NCBI GenBank assembly: GCA_031772625.1
Contig: CM062808.1
Location: forward strand, 475,537,655-475,601,654
Reading direction: 5' to 3'
DNA length: 64,000 bases
Origin: Pinus tabuliformis
Lineage: Eukaryota > Streptophyta > Pinopsida > Pinales > Pinaceae
Position 1 is the first letter of the stretch; each line of letters starts with the position of its first letter. A program made the position numbers and the translations under genes. This document shows, piece after piece, positions 22,252-33,007 of this stretch. Under the pieces are notes generated by a model. The model was not told the DNA's origin. It ran no database searches and saw only the letters and a list, made by a program, of their open reading frames with translations.

Positions 22252-23656
22252 ATGGCGAGGAGTGGAAAGATAGAGATCGAGAAATTTAATGGTCAGAGTT
22301 TTGAGTTTTGGAAACTCAATATGGAGTATCTGTTGGTGGATAAAGATTAGTGGATCCCAATTTATCCGCGTACCAAAACCAATGGGAGTGTCCGATGAAG
22401 AATGGAAGAATTTGGATCAAAAGGCAAATAGAAAAATACGATTGTGTGTCTTAGATTCAGTATTGATGAATGTATCAGGGGAAGCTACGGCGAAGGCTTT
22501 GCAGGACAAGTTAGGTAATTTGTACCAATCTAAGTCTCTGGTGAATAAACTATTCCTACGGAAAAAGCTGTATAACCTGACGATGAAAGATGGAGAATCG
22601 GTGACAAAGCATCTAAATGCATTTAATACTGTGGTAAGTCAGTTATTATTTGTTGATATTAAAATTTTAGATGAAGATAAGTGCATCAATTTGTTGTGTT
22701 ATCTACTAGATTCGTGGGATAGTCTAGTTATTGCAATAGGTAGCAATGCAACTGCCTTGCAGTTTGATGAAATAGTCTCATCCTTGTTGACGAAGGAGAT
22801 GAGACGGAAAAAAATGGACAACACTAATTGTGATGCCTTGTCTGTATGAGGACAGTCCCAGAACAGAAACAAAAATAAGTCATCGAGTGGGAGATCTAAA
22901 TCTAGAGGGAGATCTAAATCTCTAGGAAAACCTATAAAGGTGTGCTGGAAATGTGGAAAGGAAGGGCACTACAAAAGGGACTATAAATCTAAAGCTCTTG
23001 ACAAAGGAAAGGGATCTGATGATGCTCCTTCTAGAGAGGCAAAAACCATGTCAGATGAAGGTCAGGATGTGTACTTGGCTTCTTCAAGTGCACATGTAGA
23101 TCATGAGGCATTGTTGATTGACTCAGGTGCATCCTTTCACTTCACTCCCCATAGAGAGTGGTTCTCCGAGTATGAGAAATATGATGGTGGTGATGTCTTC
23201 TTGGGGGATGATAGGAAGGCTATAATTTTTGGTCGTGGAAAAATCAAGTTGAAGTCGCAAGGTGGAAGGATTAGAACACTTACAGGTGTTCTGCATATTC
23301 CTGCATTAGCCAGCAATTTGATTTCTGTAAGCAAGCTGGATGATGCAGGTGTAAAAACAGTGTTTGAGAAAGATACCTACAAGATGGTTCAGGGAGCACT
23401 GGTACTGATGCGGGGAGTTAGAATTGGAACTTTGCACAAGCTACAAGGTAGCACTATTGTTGATGGGTGCAATAGTTCTATGGTTCCTGAAAGTGGAGTA
23501 GAAAATCTAGTGGTCTCTGGAGAAAAGACCATGTTATGGAATCAAAGGCTTGGACATATTGGAGAGAAAGGCCTTCAAATACTTAATGGTAAAGGTATGG
23601 TAGAATGTATGACTAACAGCTCTCTGGATTTTGATTTCTGTGAAAATTGTGTATAA
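22252..23656 (+). pseudogene. Copia C gag, zinc knuckle and protease
   Basis: Gag starts at ATG 22252 (MARSGKIEIEKFNGQSFEFW), meets an early TAG and changes frame near 22370. It then reads openly from 22289 in the second frame: Copia gag (LGNLYQSKSLVNKLFLRKKL), a TGA at about 22849, zinc knuckle CWKCGKEGHYKRDY with the last Cys replaced by Tyr, protease active site LIDSGASFHFTPHREW, and the pre-integrase region with WNQRLGHIGEKGL. It ends at TAA 23654-23656 inside the integrase zinc finger (FCENCV). The proteins would form the particle and process Gag-Pol. Confidence 0.9.
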
Positions 23657-25862
23657 GGGAAGCAGAAGACTACTCCATACACACCTGAGAAAAATGGAGT
23701 TGCAGAAAGAATGAACAAGACATTGATGGAAAGGGCAAGAAGCATGCTTAGTGGTGTCACGTTAGGACAGGAATTATGGGTATAGGAAGTGGAGACTACA
23801 CGTTACCTGGTCAACAGATCACCTTCATCAGCGTTGGAGGATAAGACTCCACAAGAGATATGGATTAGTAAGAAACCCTTTCTTTCACATCTGAGGGTAT
23901 CTTGATGTGATGCATATGTACATGTTCCAAAGGAGAAAAGAACAAATTTGGATAGTAAATCTGAAAAGTGCATCTTTATTGGCTATAAGGATGGTTTAAA
24001 AGGTTATAAACTTTGGAACCCAGTAACAAGGAAGGTTGTGTACAACCGAGATGTGGTGTTCAGAGAGGTGAAAGATGTTATCAAACATGAAGTCCAACCA
24101 AAGGAACATGAGAAGATAGGGTTTGAGCTAAAGGAGGAAGAATCAGACTCTACAACAGAAGAGGAATCAGAAGATGAAGAGCCACAAACTCCGATTGTGA
24201 GAAGATCAGTTCGAGAAAGAAGGCAACCAGAAAGGTATAGTCCATCTTCTTTCTGTTCAAATTTTGCTTTATCTATTACTGATGATGATCCCAGAACTAT
24301 GAAGGAAGTAGTAGATTCAGATGATGGAAAACTCTGGAAAGAGGCCATGGTTGATGAAATGACATCTTTGCACAAAAATGAGGTTTGGGATCTAGTCGCG
24401 TTGTCGGCTGGAAGGAAACCCATTAGCAACAAATGGGTGTTCAAGAAGAAGACAAATGTAGAAGGAAAGGTGGAGAAATACAAAGATCAGTTGGTAGCAA
24501 AAGGTTATTCCCAGGTGCCGGGAATTTATTTTGGTGATATTTTTTCTCTGATTGCCAAGGTAGATTCTATTAGATTACTTTTATCTGTTGCTGCTTCTTT
24601 TGATTTTTAGGTAGAATAGATGAATTTGAAGACAACATTTTCACGGGGATTTGGAAGAGGAGATCTACATGAAGCAACCTAAAGGCTTTGTGGCGAAGGG
24701 TAAGAAAGAACTGGTATGAAAGTTCAAAAAGTATCTGTATGGGTTAAAACAATCACCAAGGATGTGGCATCAGAAATTTGATACATTTATACGGGGACTT
24801 GGCTTCACCAGAAGCAAAGCAGATCACTGTGTGTATTTTAAATTAATTTGTGATCATGTTATTTATCTGGTCTTGTATGTGGATGATATGTTGTTGGTTT
24901 GAAATAACAAAGAAATTATCTAGGATTTGAAGACCCAATTGTCCTCAAAATTCGACATGAAAGATCTTGGTGCTGCAAATTATATTTTGGGCATGGAAAT
25001 TAAAAGAGATTGGGAAAAGTGGAAGCTCTGGTTAAACCAGAGGAAGTATGTTGAGACAATACTGCAGAGGTTTAATATGCATGATAGTAAACTAGTGAAG
25101 GTTCCTATTCCTGTAGGTGTAAAGTTATCTGTTGAACAATGTCCCAAGACACAAGAAGAGGAAGAGGACATGTCCCGTGTTCCATATGCAAGTGCAGTTA
25201 GTAGCTTGATGCATGTGATGGTATGTACTAGACCAAACATTGCACATGCAGTGGGAGTATTGAGCAGGTTTATGTCAAGACTAGGGAAGGAGAATTGGAC
25301 AACAATGACGCAAGTTTTTAGGTATTTGTGTGGCACTAGTAATTATGGTTTGTGCTACCAAGGAAGACTAGGATTGGATGGAGTTTTGGATAATTGTGGC
25401 TTTGTTGATGCATATTGGGCTAGAGATTTGGATCAGAGAAGATCTACAAGTGGGTATGTGTTTAACCTATTTGGAGGTGCAGTCAGTTGGATGAGTAAGA
25501 AACAATCTATAGTGGCACTATCAACTATAGAGGAAGAATACCTGGCAGCCACTCATGCAACCAAGGAAGCAGACAGGTTGCAGGGATAGTGTTCAAGTGT
25601 GGGGTTAGTACAGGGAGCTATAAGAATATACTGGAATAGAAAAAGTGCAATTTTCTTGGAAAATAACCTTGCTTACCATTCAAAGACAAAGCACATTGAT
25701 GTTCAGTATCACTTTGTGAGGGATATGATAGAAGAAAAACAGGTGTTGCTGGTAAAGGTGGACACTTTGAAGAATATTGCAGATGCATTGACAAAATATG
25801 TGAGCTCTGAGAAATTCTATTGGTGTAGAGAAACAATGGGCATTGCAGGGCTAGATAAATGA
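23657..25862 (+). pseudogene. Copia C integrase remnant, RT and RNase H
   Basis: After GKQKT the text jumps directly to TPYTPEKNGVAERMNK. The first part of the integrase core, including its first two catalytic Asp residues, is gone; Copia A still has it at 30752-31068. RT begins NKWVFKKKTNVEGK and LVAKGYSQVPG; YVDDMLLV is readable at about 24878-24900; RNase H runs 24927-25862 (KHIDVQYHFVRDMIEEKQ, ends AGLDK). TAG at 24608-24610 (CAG to TAG), TGA near 24717 and 24899, and a frame change between 24610 and 24927 break it. It cannot work without helper enzymes. Confidence 0.9.
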
Positions 25863-25911
25863 CTAAGCTCTCATGTTGCCCCCTATGGAAAGAAAACAAC
25901 AAGTGGGAGAA

Positions 25912-26409
25912 TGTTGGGTTGTGTTATATTATTTCCATGACTAGCTACCCTAGTTAACCGGGGGCTTAGAGGGGGGTCGAAGCCCCCCCTTTCGTTGTGT
26001 CGATTATGCATCGGGGGGTCATAAGGGGGGCGGTAGCCCCCCCTGTACCAGGGGGTTTGAGGGGGGTGGTTATCCTCCCTCTACAGGGTCCGAGGCAGCG
26101 CCCCTAGGAAATTTTTTTGGGACCCTATATTAGGTGGGCAAACCTACCTATGGTTTTGTGCATGGTTTTTGCACATGGTTTTGGGCATGATGATTTTCGG
26201 TCCATGGTATTAGATGCTTCGACATGTATATATATGTATTGTAACATTGAAAGGAACATAATGAAAAATCAATCTGGTAGTCCTGGTTTTGGGATCTAGG
26301 GGAAAATCTCTGTGTATATTTGTTTTATGTGTTATTCTCTCGCTGTTGTTTATTTTCTGTGTTTTAGAATTCATATGTAGGTAACTTTTGTATGGGATTA
26401 AAACCTACA
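25912..26409 (+). repeat. Copia C 3' LTR
   Basis: 498 bp, TGTTGGGTTG...AACCTACA, preceded by the purine tract AACAAGTGGGAGAA. It carries facing G-runs and C-runs near 25965-26110 with a hairpin AGGGGGGC-GGTA-GCCCCCCCT-like element at about 26024-26043. Confidence 0.93.
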
Positions 26410-26708
26410 GTGAGGAAGAGCAAAGGGGCTTATGTTTTTCATCTTGGCATCCCCATTGGTTTCTATGATGGAAAAATCACCCTCAATTCTTTCTCTATCT
26501 CCTCTGTCATTTCTATTTTCAGCCATTAGGTCAGTTGGAATGGGTTCTCCTTCTTCTTCTCCCCCTGTAGGCTCTTCAAAAATCTCTGGTTGTTCACCTA
26601 AGGGGTCCTCCAATTCACAGCCACTGAAGAAGAGGGAAGGTTGGCTGTTTGAAGTGGTGGGGTATTTGGTAGAAATTTTCTTAAGTTATCCCTATTCCTA
26701 TGAGGCAT
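26410..26708 (-). pseudogene. Gypsy B gag, N-terminal part
   Basis: Starts with MPHRNRDNLRKFLPNTPP at 26708, shifts frame near 26615, and continues as EDPLGEQPEIFEEPTGGEEEG to SPFALPH at 26410. There Copia C is inserted; the protein text resumes at 13322. This N-terminal region is acidic and low in complexity, as in many plant Gag proteins. Confidence 0.75.
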
Positions 26709-26934
26709 GAAAGAAGTTTTTTTGTTTTGTTTTGTTTTTCAAGCTTTGAGACTAATTGCAGAATTGAAATAACAAACTGAATGGAAACTAATTGCTGAAT
26801 GAAATTTCACTTGCATAATGGAAAAGAAAGCAAACCAACTTACAATTACTTTTGTAGAAATGAAGCTAATAGCAGAATGAAAGAGATAAGAAATGGAAGA
26901 AAGAAAGAAGAAATCACATCTTACTCAGACACCT

Positions 26935-26951
26935 CCCCAGCAATGACGCCA
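26935..26951 (-). promoter_or_regulatory. Gypsy B primer-binding site
   Basis: Minus strand TGGCGTCATTGCTGGGG, five bases from the end of the 5' LTR. It is close to the TGGCGCCGTTGCC form used by Athila elements with a tRNA-Asp-type primer. The leader between it and gag (26709-26934) is non-coding. Confidence 0.75.
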
Positions 26952-26956
26952 AAAAG

Positions 26957-29900
26957 TGATGAGCACCAGTATTGCAGCAAGAATGTTGCAACTCCTAGGG
27001 CTACCAACTTTACTTTATCAACCCGAGGTTCGTACAAACTTGGAGGTGACAGTGTTGTATACATAAGATAATGCAATGGTTCCACTCTTTGTCACTGTTG
27101 AGCTGCCGATAGACCACTATGGTTTCTCAAACTAGCCTTCTATTGATTCAAAAGAAGTTTGATTACTAATGAAGAAAGGGGAATTTTGCACTAATTGGGA
27201 GAATTGAAATATTGTCTACTGCAGTAAGGAAAAACTAAAATAAATGCTTTGAACACACCATTCATCTAACTAATTTCGAAGAGATCTTGCTTCAGAAGAA
27301 TTCTAAGCTAACATGTGTGTAATCCTAATTGTCCTAGGCATGCAATCTGAAATAACCAAAAATTTACTGTTGTGCATATGAATGAACATAATAATGCTTT
27401 TTTCCTTTTTGTCCTTTTTTTTGTGAAAATATGAATGCTAAATCTTCTTAGTGATGTAGCAGGTGGGTTCGATATGGTGGTGAAGGGTAAGATGGATTGG
27501 GAGGCAATTAGGGGTCTTCTCCTATCTTCCTGGATTCTTTTTCCACAAATAGGCCTCAGAACAAGCCACTACAGGTCATCCTATAAGATGTCCTAATGCT
27601 TCCTACAGGATGTCCTAATGCTCCTATAGGATCCTCTGTATTCCTACAAGATTCGGCCAAGAGAAATAACAATGATTTGGAAGGTGGTATAGGGCTTAGG
27701 GAATTCAAATGATGGAAGAAATAAGGCAAGGGAGTGGCTAGGACTTCTTCAGAGGTCAATACAGAGTTTGTAAGATGGTTGGATTTACTCAACAAGCCTG
27801 GAAAGTTGTTCTTATGGAAGGATGAGTTGGCTGAGGGACTTAGTGGCTTTTGGTGATCATGGATGGATGAGGTTAGGCTGGGGATGTTGACATGAGATAT
27901 TCCTACACTATTGAAACTCCTGCAATACATACATCACTGCGATTTATCCATGAATCATGTCAAACAAGAAAGATTTCCAATCAACTTAAGAAAACAGAAT
28001 TTCAATATTTAGTTGCCTAGTCCATGCATGGAAATACTTGCAGAATAATGTGAAACACCATGAGATCTAATACAATGCTGGACAAATCAGAAATGACAAC
28101 TAAAACATATTCTTGAGAACTGAAAAGATGTTGGCCTAAGTAGCAGAAAACCCTAAATTCCATAAGAAATCGGAATTCTATCTTTTTGGGGCTGATTAGG
28201 AGTTTTTCCTCAAACCATGGTCCCTGAAGGGAGGAGTGAGGTGAAATCCACCTGCTATCATCCTTTTTGGTATGCCTTTACCTCTTTTAAAATACTGCTA
28301 AAGCTATGCACAAATGGAAGCAAACTAATCCAACTTACCACTACTTGCAATGAAACAATGCTAAAATCAATTCAACACTTAATCTATGAAATAACTTAAG
28401 CATACAAGTACAAGAAAAGGAGCCTTTTCTACTAGGGTCGGGCACTAACCCAAAAGCTTTAGTCCTCTGAGCCAACTCATTGTTGGATCAAGGAAATGCT
28501 CATTCTCATTATCATATCATAAAAATTACATAACAATGTTTTGCCACAAGACTTGAACTCGAAAATGCTTAGTGCTATTACATAAAAAATCTGAATCCTA
28601 ATGAGGCTCCAGGCCTCCTTATTTATACAACTGAAGTCTCCAACAACTTCCTTAAATATAGAGAGGCTTGGCTCCCAAACTTAAGATGAACTGGTTCTTA
28701 ATTTTCACTGGCTCGACTACCCATGATATCCATGACTCGGCTGCTTGCAACTCCGATATAGTGTGATTTGATTGAGGAATATTTGAATGAGTGAGGATTT
28801 AATGAGGAGGATCTATCTCCTATAATCTCTCCTCCTTGTCTCATTCAAGTTCCTGCCCTTAATTAGCCAAAATTTCCATGATTTTCTCTCAAAAACCTGC
28901 AATCAATGCACATTAGGCCACTAGACATAACATCTTACTTTTACTCATCTCATTAAGAAAATATAATTAAAACATGTAAGGAATTATGAGAAGAGTTTAT
29001 TTTAATAAGCTTGTAGGTGTATTAAGGTCAATATAGTTACCCAATAATGACTCTCATCATCACCCCCCTATTGAAAGTGTTTCTCATTCTCTTAGCAACT
29101 TAATCTATATCCATGTCCTTCATTGCTCTGGTGGCCTCCTTGAAATCCCATGCTTCTGCTATAGTTTCTTCTTCCTGTGAATAAAATCCTGTCTTCCTCT
29201 CTATCTCTTCCCACTGCTTTCTTTCTTCTTCTTCTTTCCTTCCTTCTAGCATTCCTAAAAGCAGTGGTGGATTGAGTCTCAAGCCAATACAATTGACTTT
29301 GAGTCTTTGTAGAGCTTGCTTGTACATGGGTATTCTATTTAGTGCCTCCCTCATTCTCTAAGGAGAATGGTATTCTATGATTTTTAGGTTGTAAGGCAAG
29401 GTGTTCCATCTCCTTTGGAAATCTTGCATGTTGTCATATCCTAACAACCTGAAAATATCTTCAAAGTGTGTGACTACTTGTTCTAGTGCAGCAAGGTACC
29501 TAGGTGCAAGATTAGGATCATTTGCAATCAAGTTGTGGGTGTTGATGACAACCATTAGATTAGATTTCTTAGCTCTGATCATAAGGGGTTCTGTCTCTTC
29601 TCTTTCCATTACCTTTTTCATTTATGTAGCTCTTGCCTCCTCATGATTCATCCATGATGTTAGGGCCATCAATTGCAAGTCCCCTAGTTTTGAATTTGGG
29701 TCCCACACATTCAAATATGTCAAGGCGAAGTTGTGTAGGTAAAACTCAGACATTTTTTGTCTATCTTCCAAGGTGATTTGATCACAAAGATCAATGAATC
29801 GTCTATAGTCTTGGAAGGGCATAGTGCCTTTCTCTACTAAAGTCTTAATTTGGAATTGTAGCCACTGTTCCTTGAGATACAAGGCATAAGACTTTGTTGG

Positions 29901-30030
29901 TATCCTGCACTGGATTGCCTCTAAGGTTAAATGGCCATAGTTTCCAACTGGCTTTCTCTTTCTTGTAGCTTTCCCCTTAGCCATGCATTCTCTGCTTCTA
30001 ACTAAGCTTTCATCATTGCCTCTCTGTCCC
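26957..30030 (-). repeat. Gypsy B 5' LTR, truncated
   Basis: 3074 bp matching 1659-4734. Its 3' end (TGATGAG on the plus strand) abuts the primer-binding site, which proves it is an LTR and not a chance duplication. The outer end is lost at the TCCC junction (30027-30030) with Copia A pol. Confidence 0.88.
29101..30030 (-). pseudogene. Gypsy B ORF3, C-terminal copy in the 5' LTR
   Basis: Repeats the last 310 codons of ORF3 with better preservation: about 130 codons are open from 30032 (ALYLKEQWLQFQIKTLVEKG), then after one stop MKKVMEREETEPLMIRAKK, then MREALNRIPMYKQALQRLK to AMKDMDID. Where the left copy has TAG after PAKS, this copy has TAT (Tyr). In this LTR the ORF lies upstream of where transcription should start, so it would not be part of the genomic RNA. 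Confidence 0.7.
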
Positions 30031-32484
30031 AAGCCTCATTTTTGTGCAAAGATTCCATTTCATTAACCATGGCCTCTTTCCATAGTTTTCCATTCTCTAA
30101 ATGTACAACCTCCCTTACAGTTATGGGATCATCATCAGTAATATATAAAGAAAAATTTGAACAGAAAGCAGATGGACTATACCTTTCTGGCTCTCCTCTT
30201 TCTCGAACTGATCTTCTCACAACTGGAGTTTGTGGTTCTTCATCTTCTGATTCCTCTTCTGCTGTAGAGTCTGATTCTTCCTCCTTTAGCTCAAACTCTA
30301 TCTTCTTAGGTTCCTTTGATAGGAATTCATGTTTAATAACATATTTCATCTCTCTAAACACCACGTCTCGATTGTACACAACCTTCCTTATTTCTGGGTT
30401 CCAAAGCCTATAACCTTTTAAACCATCCTTATACCCAATAAAGATGCACCTTTCATATTTACTATCCAACTTTATTATTTTCTCCTTTGGAACATGTACA
30501 TATGCATCACATCCAAATAAACTCAAATGTGAAAGAGAAGGTTTCTTACCAGTCCATACCACTTGTGGAGTCTTATCATCCAACACTGAAGAAGGTGATT
30601 TGTTTACCAAGTAACATGCATTCTCCACCGCCTTTGCCCAGAATTCCTATCCTAAACTGGCACCACTGAGCATGCTTCTTTCCTTTTCCATCAACATCTT
30701 GTTCATTCTTTCTGCAACTCCATTTTTCTAAGGTGTGTATGGAGTAGTATTCTACCGTGCTATACCATACTTCTTACATAACTCTTCAAATTCCTTGCAA
30801 AACTCTCCACCATTATCCATCCTCAACACATTTATCTTCTTCTCTGTTTGTTTTTCCACCAGAGCCTTAAGTTCTTTAAACCTGTGAAAGACTTCAGATT
30901 TCTTCCTCACTAAATATATCCATGTATTCCTTGAGAATTCATCTATAAATGATACATAGTACATAGACTTACCCAGTGATGGAATCGACAAAGGTCCAAA
31001 CACATCACTGTGCACAATCTCTAATATATGTTTCCTCTCTTAGCACTAGAGGGAAAACTCACCCGATTCTGCTTCCCATATACACAATTTTCACAGAAAT
31101 CAAAATATAGAGAGAAATTAGACATACCTTCTACCATACCACTACCATGAAGTATTCAAAGGCCCTTCTCTCCAATATGTCCAAGCCTTTGATGCCATAA
31201 CATGGTATTTTCTCCAGAGACCACTAGATTTTCTTCTCCACTTTCAGGAACCACGAAATTGTTGCACCCATCAATAACAGTGCTACCTTGAGGCTTGTAC
31301 AAAGTTCCAATCTGAACTCCTCGCGTCAATAATAGTGCTCCTCAAACCATCTTACAGGTATCTTTCTCGAACACTGTTTTTACACCTGCATCATCCAACT
31401 TTCTTACAGAAATGAGATTTTTTGCCAATGCAAGAATATGCAGAACAACCAAAAGTGTTCTAATCCTTCCACCTTGCAACTTCAAATTGACTTTTCCACG
31501 ACCAATGATTCTAGCCTTCCTATCATCCCCTAAGAAGACATTACCACCATCATATTTCTCATACTCACAGAACTACTCTCTATGGGGAGTGAAGTGAAAG
31601 GATGCACCTGAGTCAATCAACCATGCCTCATGATCTACATGTGTACTTGAAGAAGAAGCCAAGAACACATCCCCACCTTGATCTGAGGTGGTTTTCGCCT
31701 CTATAAAAGGAGCATCATCAGATCCCTTTCCTTTCTCAGGAGATTTAGATTTATACTCCCTTTTAAAGTGTCCTTCTTTTTTGCCTTTCCAACACACCTT
31801 TATAGGTTTTCCTAGAGATTTAGATCTCCCTTTAGATTTATATCTCTCACTCGAGGAATTAATTTTGTTACTGCTATGGGACCGTCCTCATACAGATAAG
31901 GAATCACCATTATGTCCCTTAATATTTTTCCGTCTCATCTCCTCTAACAGCAAGGATGAGACTATTTCATCAAATTGCAAGGCAGTTGCATTACTAACTA
32001 TTGCAACAACCAGACTATCCCACGAATCTGGTAGAGAACACAACAAACTTATGCACTTATCTTCATATGAAATTTTAATATCAACAGATAATAACTAGCT
32101 TACCATAGTATTAAAGGCGTTTAGATGCTCTGTTACTGAGCCTCCATCTTTCATCCTCATGTTATACAACTTTTTCCTTAGGAACATTTTATTCACTAGA
32201 GACTTAGTTTGGTACAAAGTCCCTAACTTGTCCCACAAAGCCTTCGCCGAAGATTGCCCTAATACATTCAGCAACACTAAATCTGAGACACGCAATCGTA
32301 TTGTGCTCTTTTCCTTCCAATCCAACTTCGCCCAGCTTTCAGCTGACATTGTTGTTGGTTTAGTACCTAGATCTACCACGATCCACTAATCTTTATCCAC
32401 TAGTAGATCCTCCATCTTGAGTTTCCACAACTCAAAACTCTGACCATTAAATTTCTTGATCTCTATCTTTCCACTGCTCGCCAT
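30031..32484 (-). pseudogene. Copia A gag, protease, integrase and start of RT
   Basis: Reading from 32484: gag starts MASSGKIEIKKFNGQSFELW; gag body DKLGTLYQTKSLVNKMFLRK (32095-32379); degenerate zinc knuckle CWKGKKEGHFKREY; protease LIDSGASFHFTPHRE (31573-31797); integrase core HSDVFGPLSIPSLGKSMYYV and MDNGGEFCKEFEEL (30752-31015), with NGVAERMN near 30700; then KCIFIGYKDGLKGYRLWN and the RT lead-in WKEAMVNEMESLHKNEAWD, which ends at the deletion. Stops are scattered. It keeps the integrase segment missing from Copia C. Confidence 0.9.
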
Positions 32485-32595
32485 ATTCTTTCACCACAAG
32501 AATCGATCCCGCAGATCTCCCACTGAACAGGGTCTACCACAGGCCCGAGCAAAACCCCTCAGCAGCAAAGGCGTCCCCATGAGGCCAAAACAACT

Positions 32596-32605
32596 CTGAT
32601 ACCAA
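32596..32605 (-). promoter_or_regulatory. Copia A primer-binding site
   Basis: Plus-strand CTGATACCAA is the complement of TTGGTATCAG, an initiator tRNA-Met type primer site directly inside the 5' LTR. Confidence 0.75.
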
Positions 32606-32606
32606 A

Positions 32607-33007
32607 TGTAGGTTTTAACCCCGTACATAAATTACCTACATACGAATTCTAAAAAGCAGAAAATAAACAATGGCGAGAGAATAAAACATAAAACATATAT
32701 ACACAGAGATTTTCCCTTGGATCCCAAAACCAAGACTACCGGATTTATTTTTCATTATATTCCTTTCACTGTTACGATACATATATATACATGTCGAAGC
32801 ATCCATAAACCCCAATCCATTAACCTTGGATTAGAACATAACCATAGTTCCCTTAACCAGATCTACAAAATACCATGGACATAAAACAATCATGCCCAAA
32901 ACAATGTGTGAAATCCATGCACAAAACCATAGGTAGGTTCACCCACCTAATATAGGGTAGGTTCGCGCGTGGGGTAGTCATGGAAAGAATATAACACACA
33001 CCCAACA
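32607..33007 (-). repeat. Copia A 5' LTR
   Basis: 401 bp with the same ends as the 3' LTR at 554-1007 but about 53 bp shorter. The GC-rich block is absent and replaced by a short GTAGGTTCGCGCGTGGGG junction near 32956-32974. Confidence 0.85.

Larger units (their letters stand above)
13323..26409 (+). mobile_element. Copia element C (Tork/TNT1-like), split by element D
   Basis: Plus-strand Copia with 5' LTR (13323-13635 continued at 21946-22129), primer-binding site, gag-pol and 3' LTR (25912-26409). It sits in gag of Gypsy B; flanking pentamers are GTGAC (13318-13322) and GTGAG (26410-26414), a target duplication with one difference. It belongs to the family of Copia A but points the other way. 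Pol lacks the first two catalytic Asp residues of integrase and carries stops, so it is defective. Confidence 0.92.
1659..30030 (-). mobile_element. Gypsy element B (Athila/Tat type), 5' LTR truncated
   Basis: Minus-strand Gypsy element inserted in Copia A. Reading right to left it has a truncated 5' LTR (26957-30030), a primer-binding site beginning TGGCGTCATTGC (26935-26951), gag (split by Copia C), protease, RT, RNase H, integrase, a long purine tract, a third ORF and a 3' LTR ending at 1659. The DLGA protease motif, gag zinc region and primer site fit the Athila/Tat group; no chromodomain is visible. Both LTRs share at least 3.07 kb, including coding sequence. The right end is a deletion breakpoint, so only one target-site copy (CATGT) remains. 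Frameshifts and stops in every domain make it non-functional. Confidence 0.87.
554..33007 (-). mobile_element. Copia element A (Tork/TNT1-like), split and partly deleted
   Basis: Outermost element of the left nest. The 3' LTR (554-1007) and RNase H end lie on the left; integrase, protease, gag, primer-binding site and 5' LTR (32607-33007) lie on the right. Both parts are on the minus strand, in the right order, and align to Copia C of the same family. Between them sits Gypsy B. The part of pol from just after the start of RT to the start of the RNase H region (about 850 bp judged against C) is missing, so A is dead. Flanking pentamers (GGAAT left, AGGAT right) do not make a clean target duplication. 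That the two halves are one element is inferred from order and orientation. Confidence 0.8.

Noticed and set aside
24004..24483. 159-codon minus-strand frame
   Set aside because: Exact antisense of Copia C pol; Ser-rich because the sense strand is rich in acidic codons.
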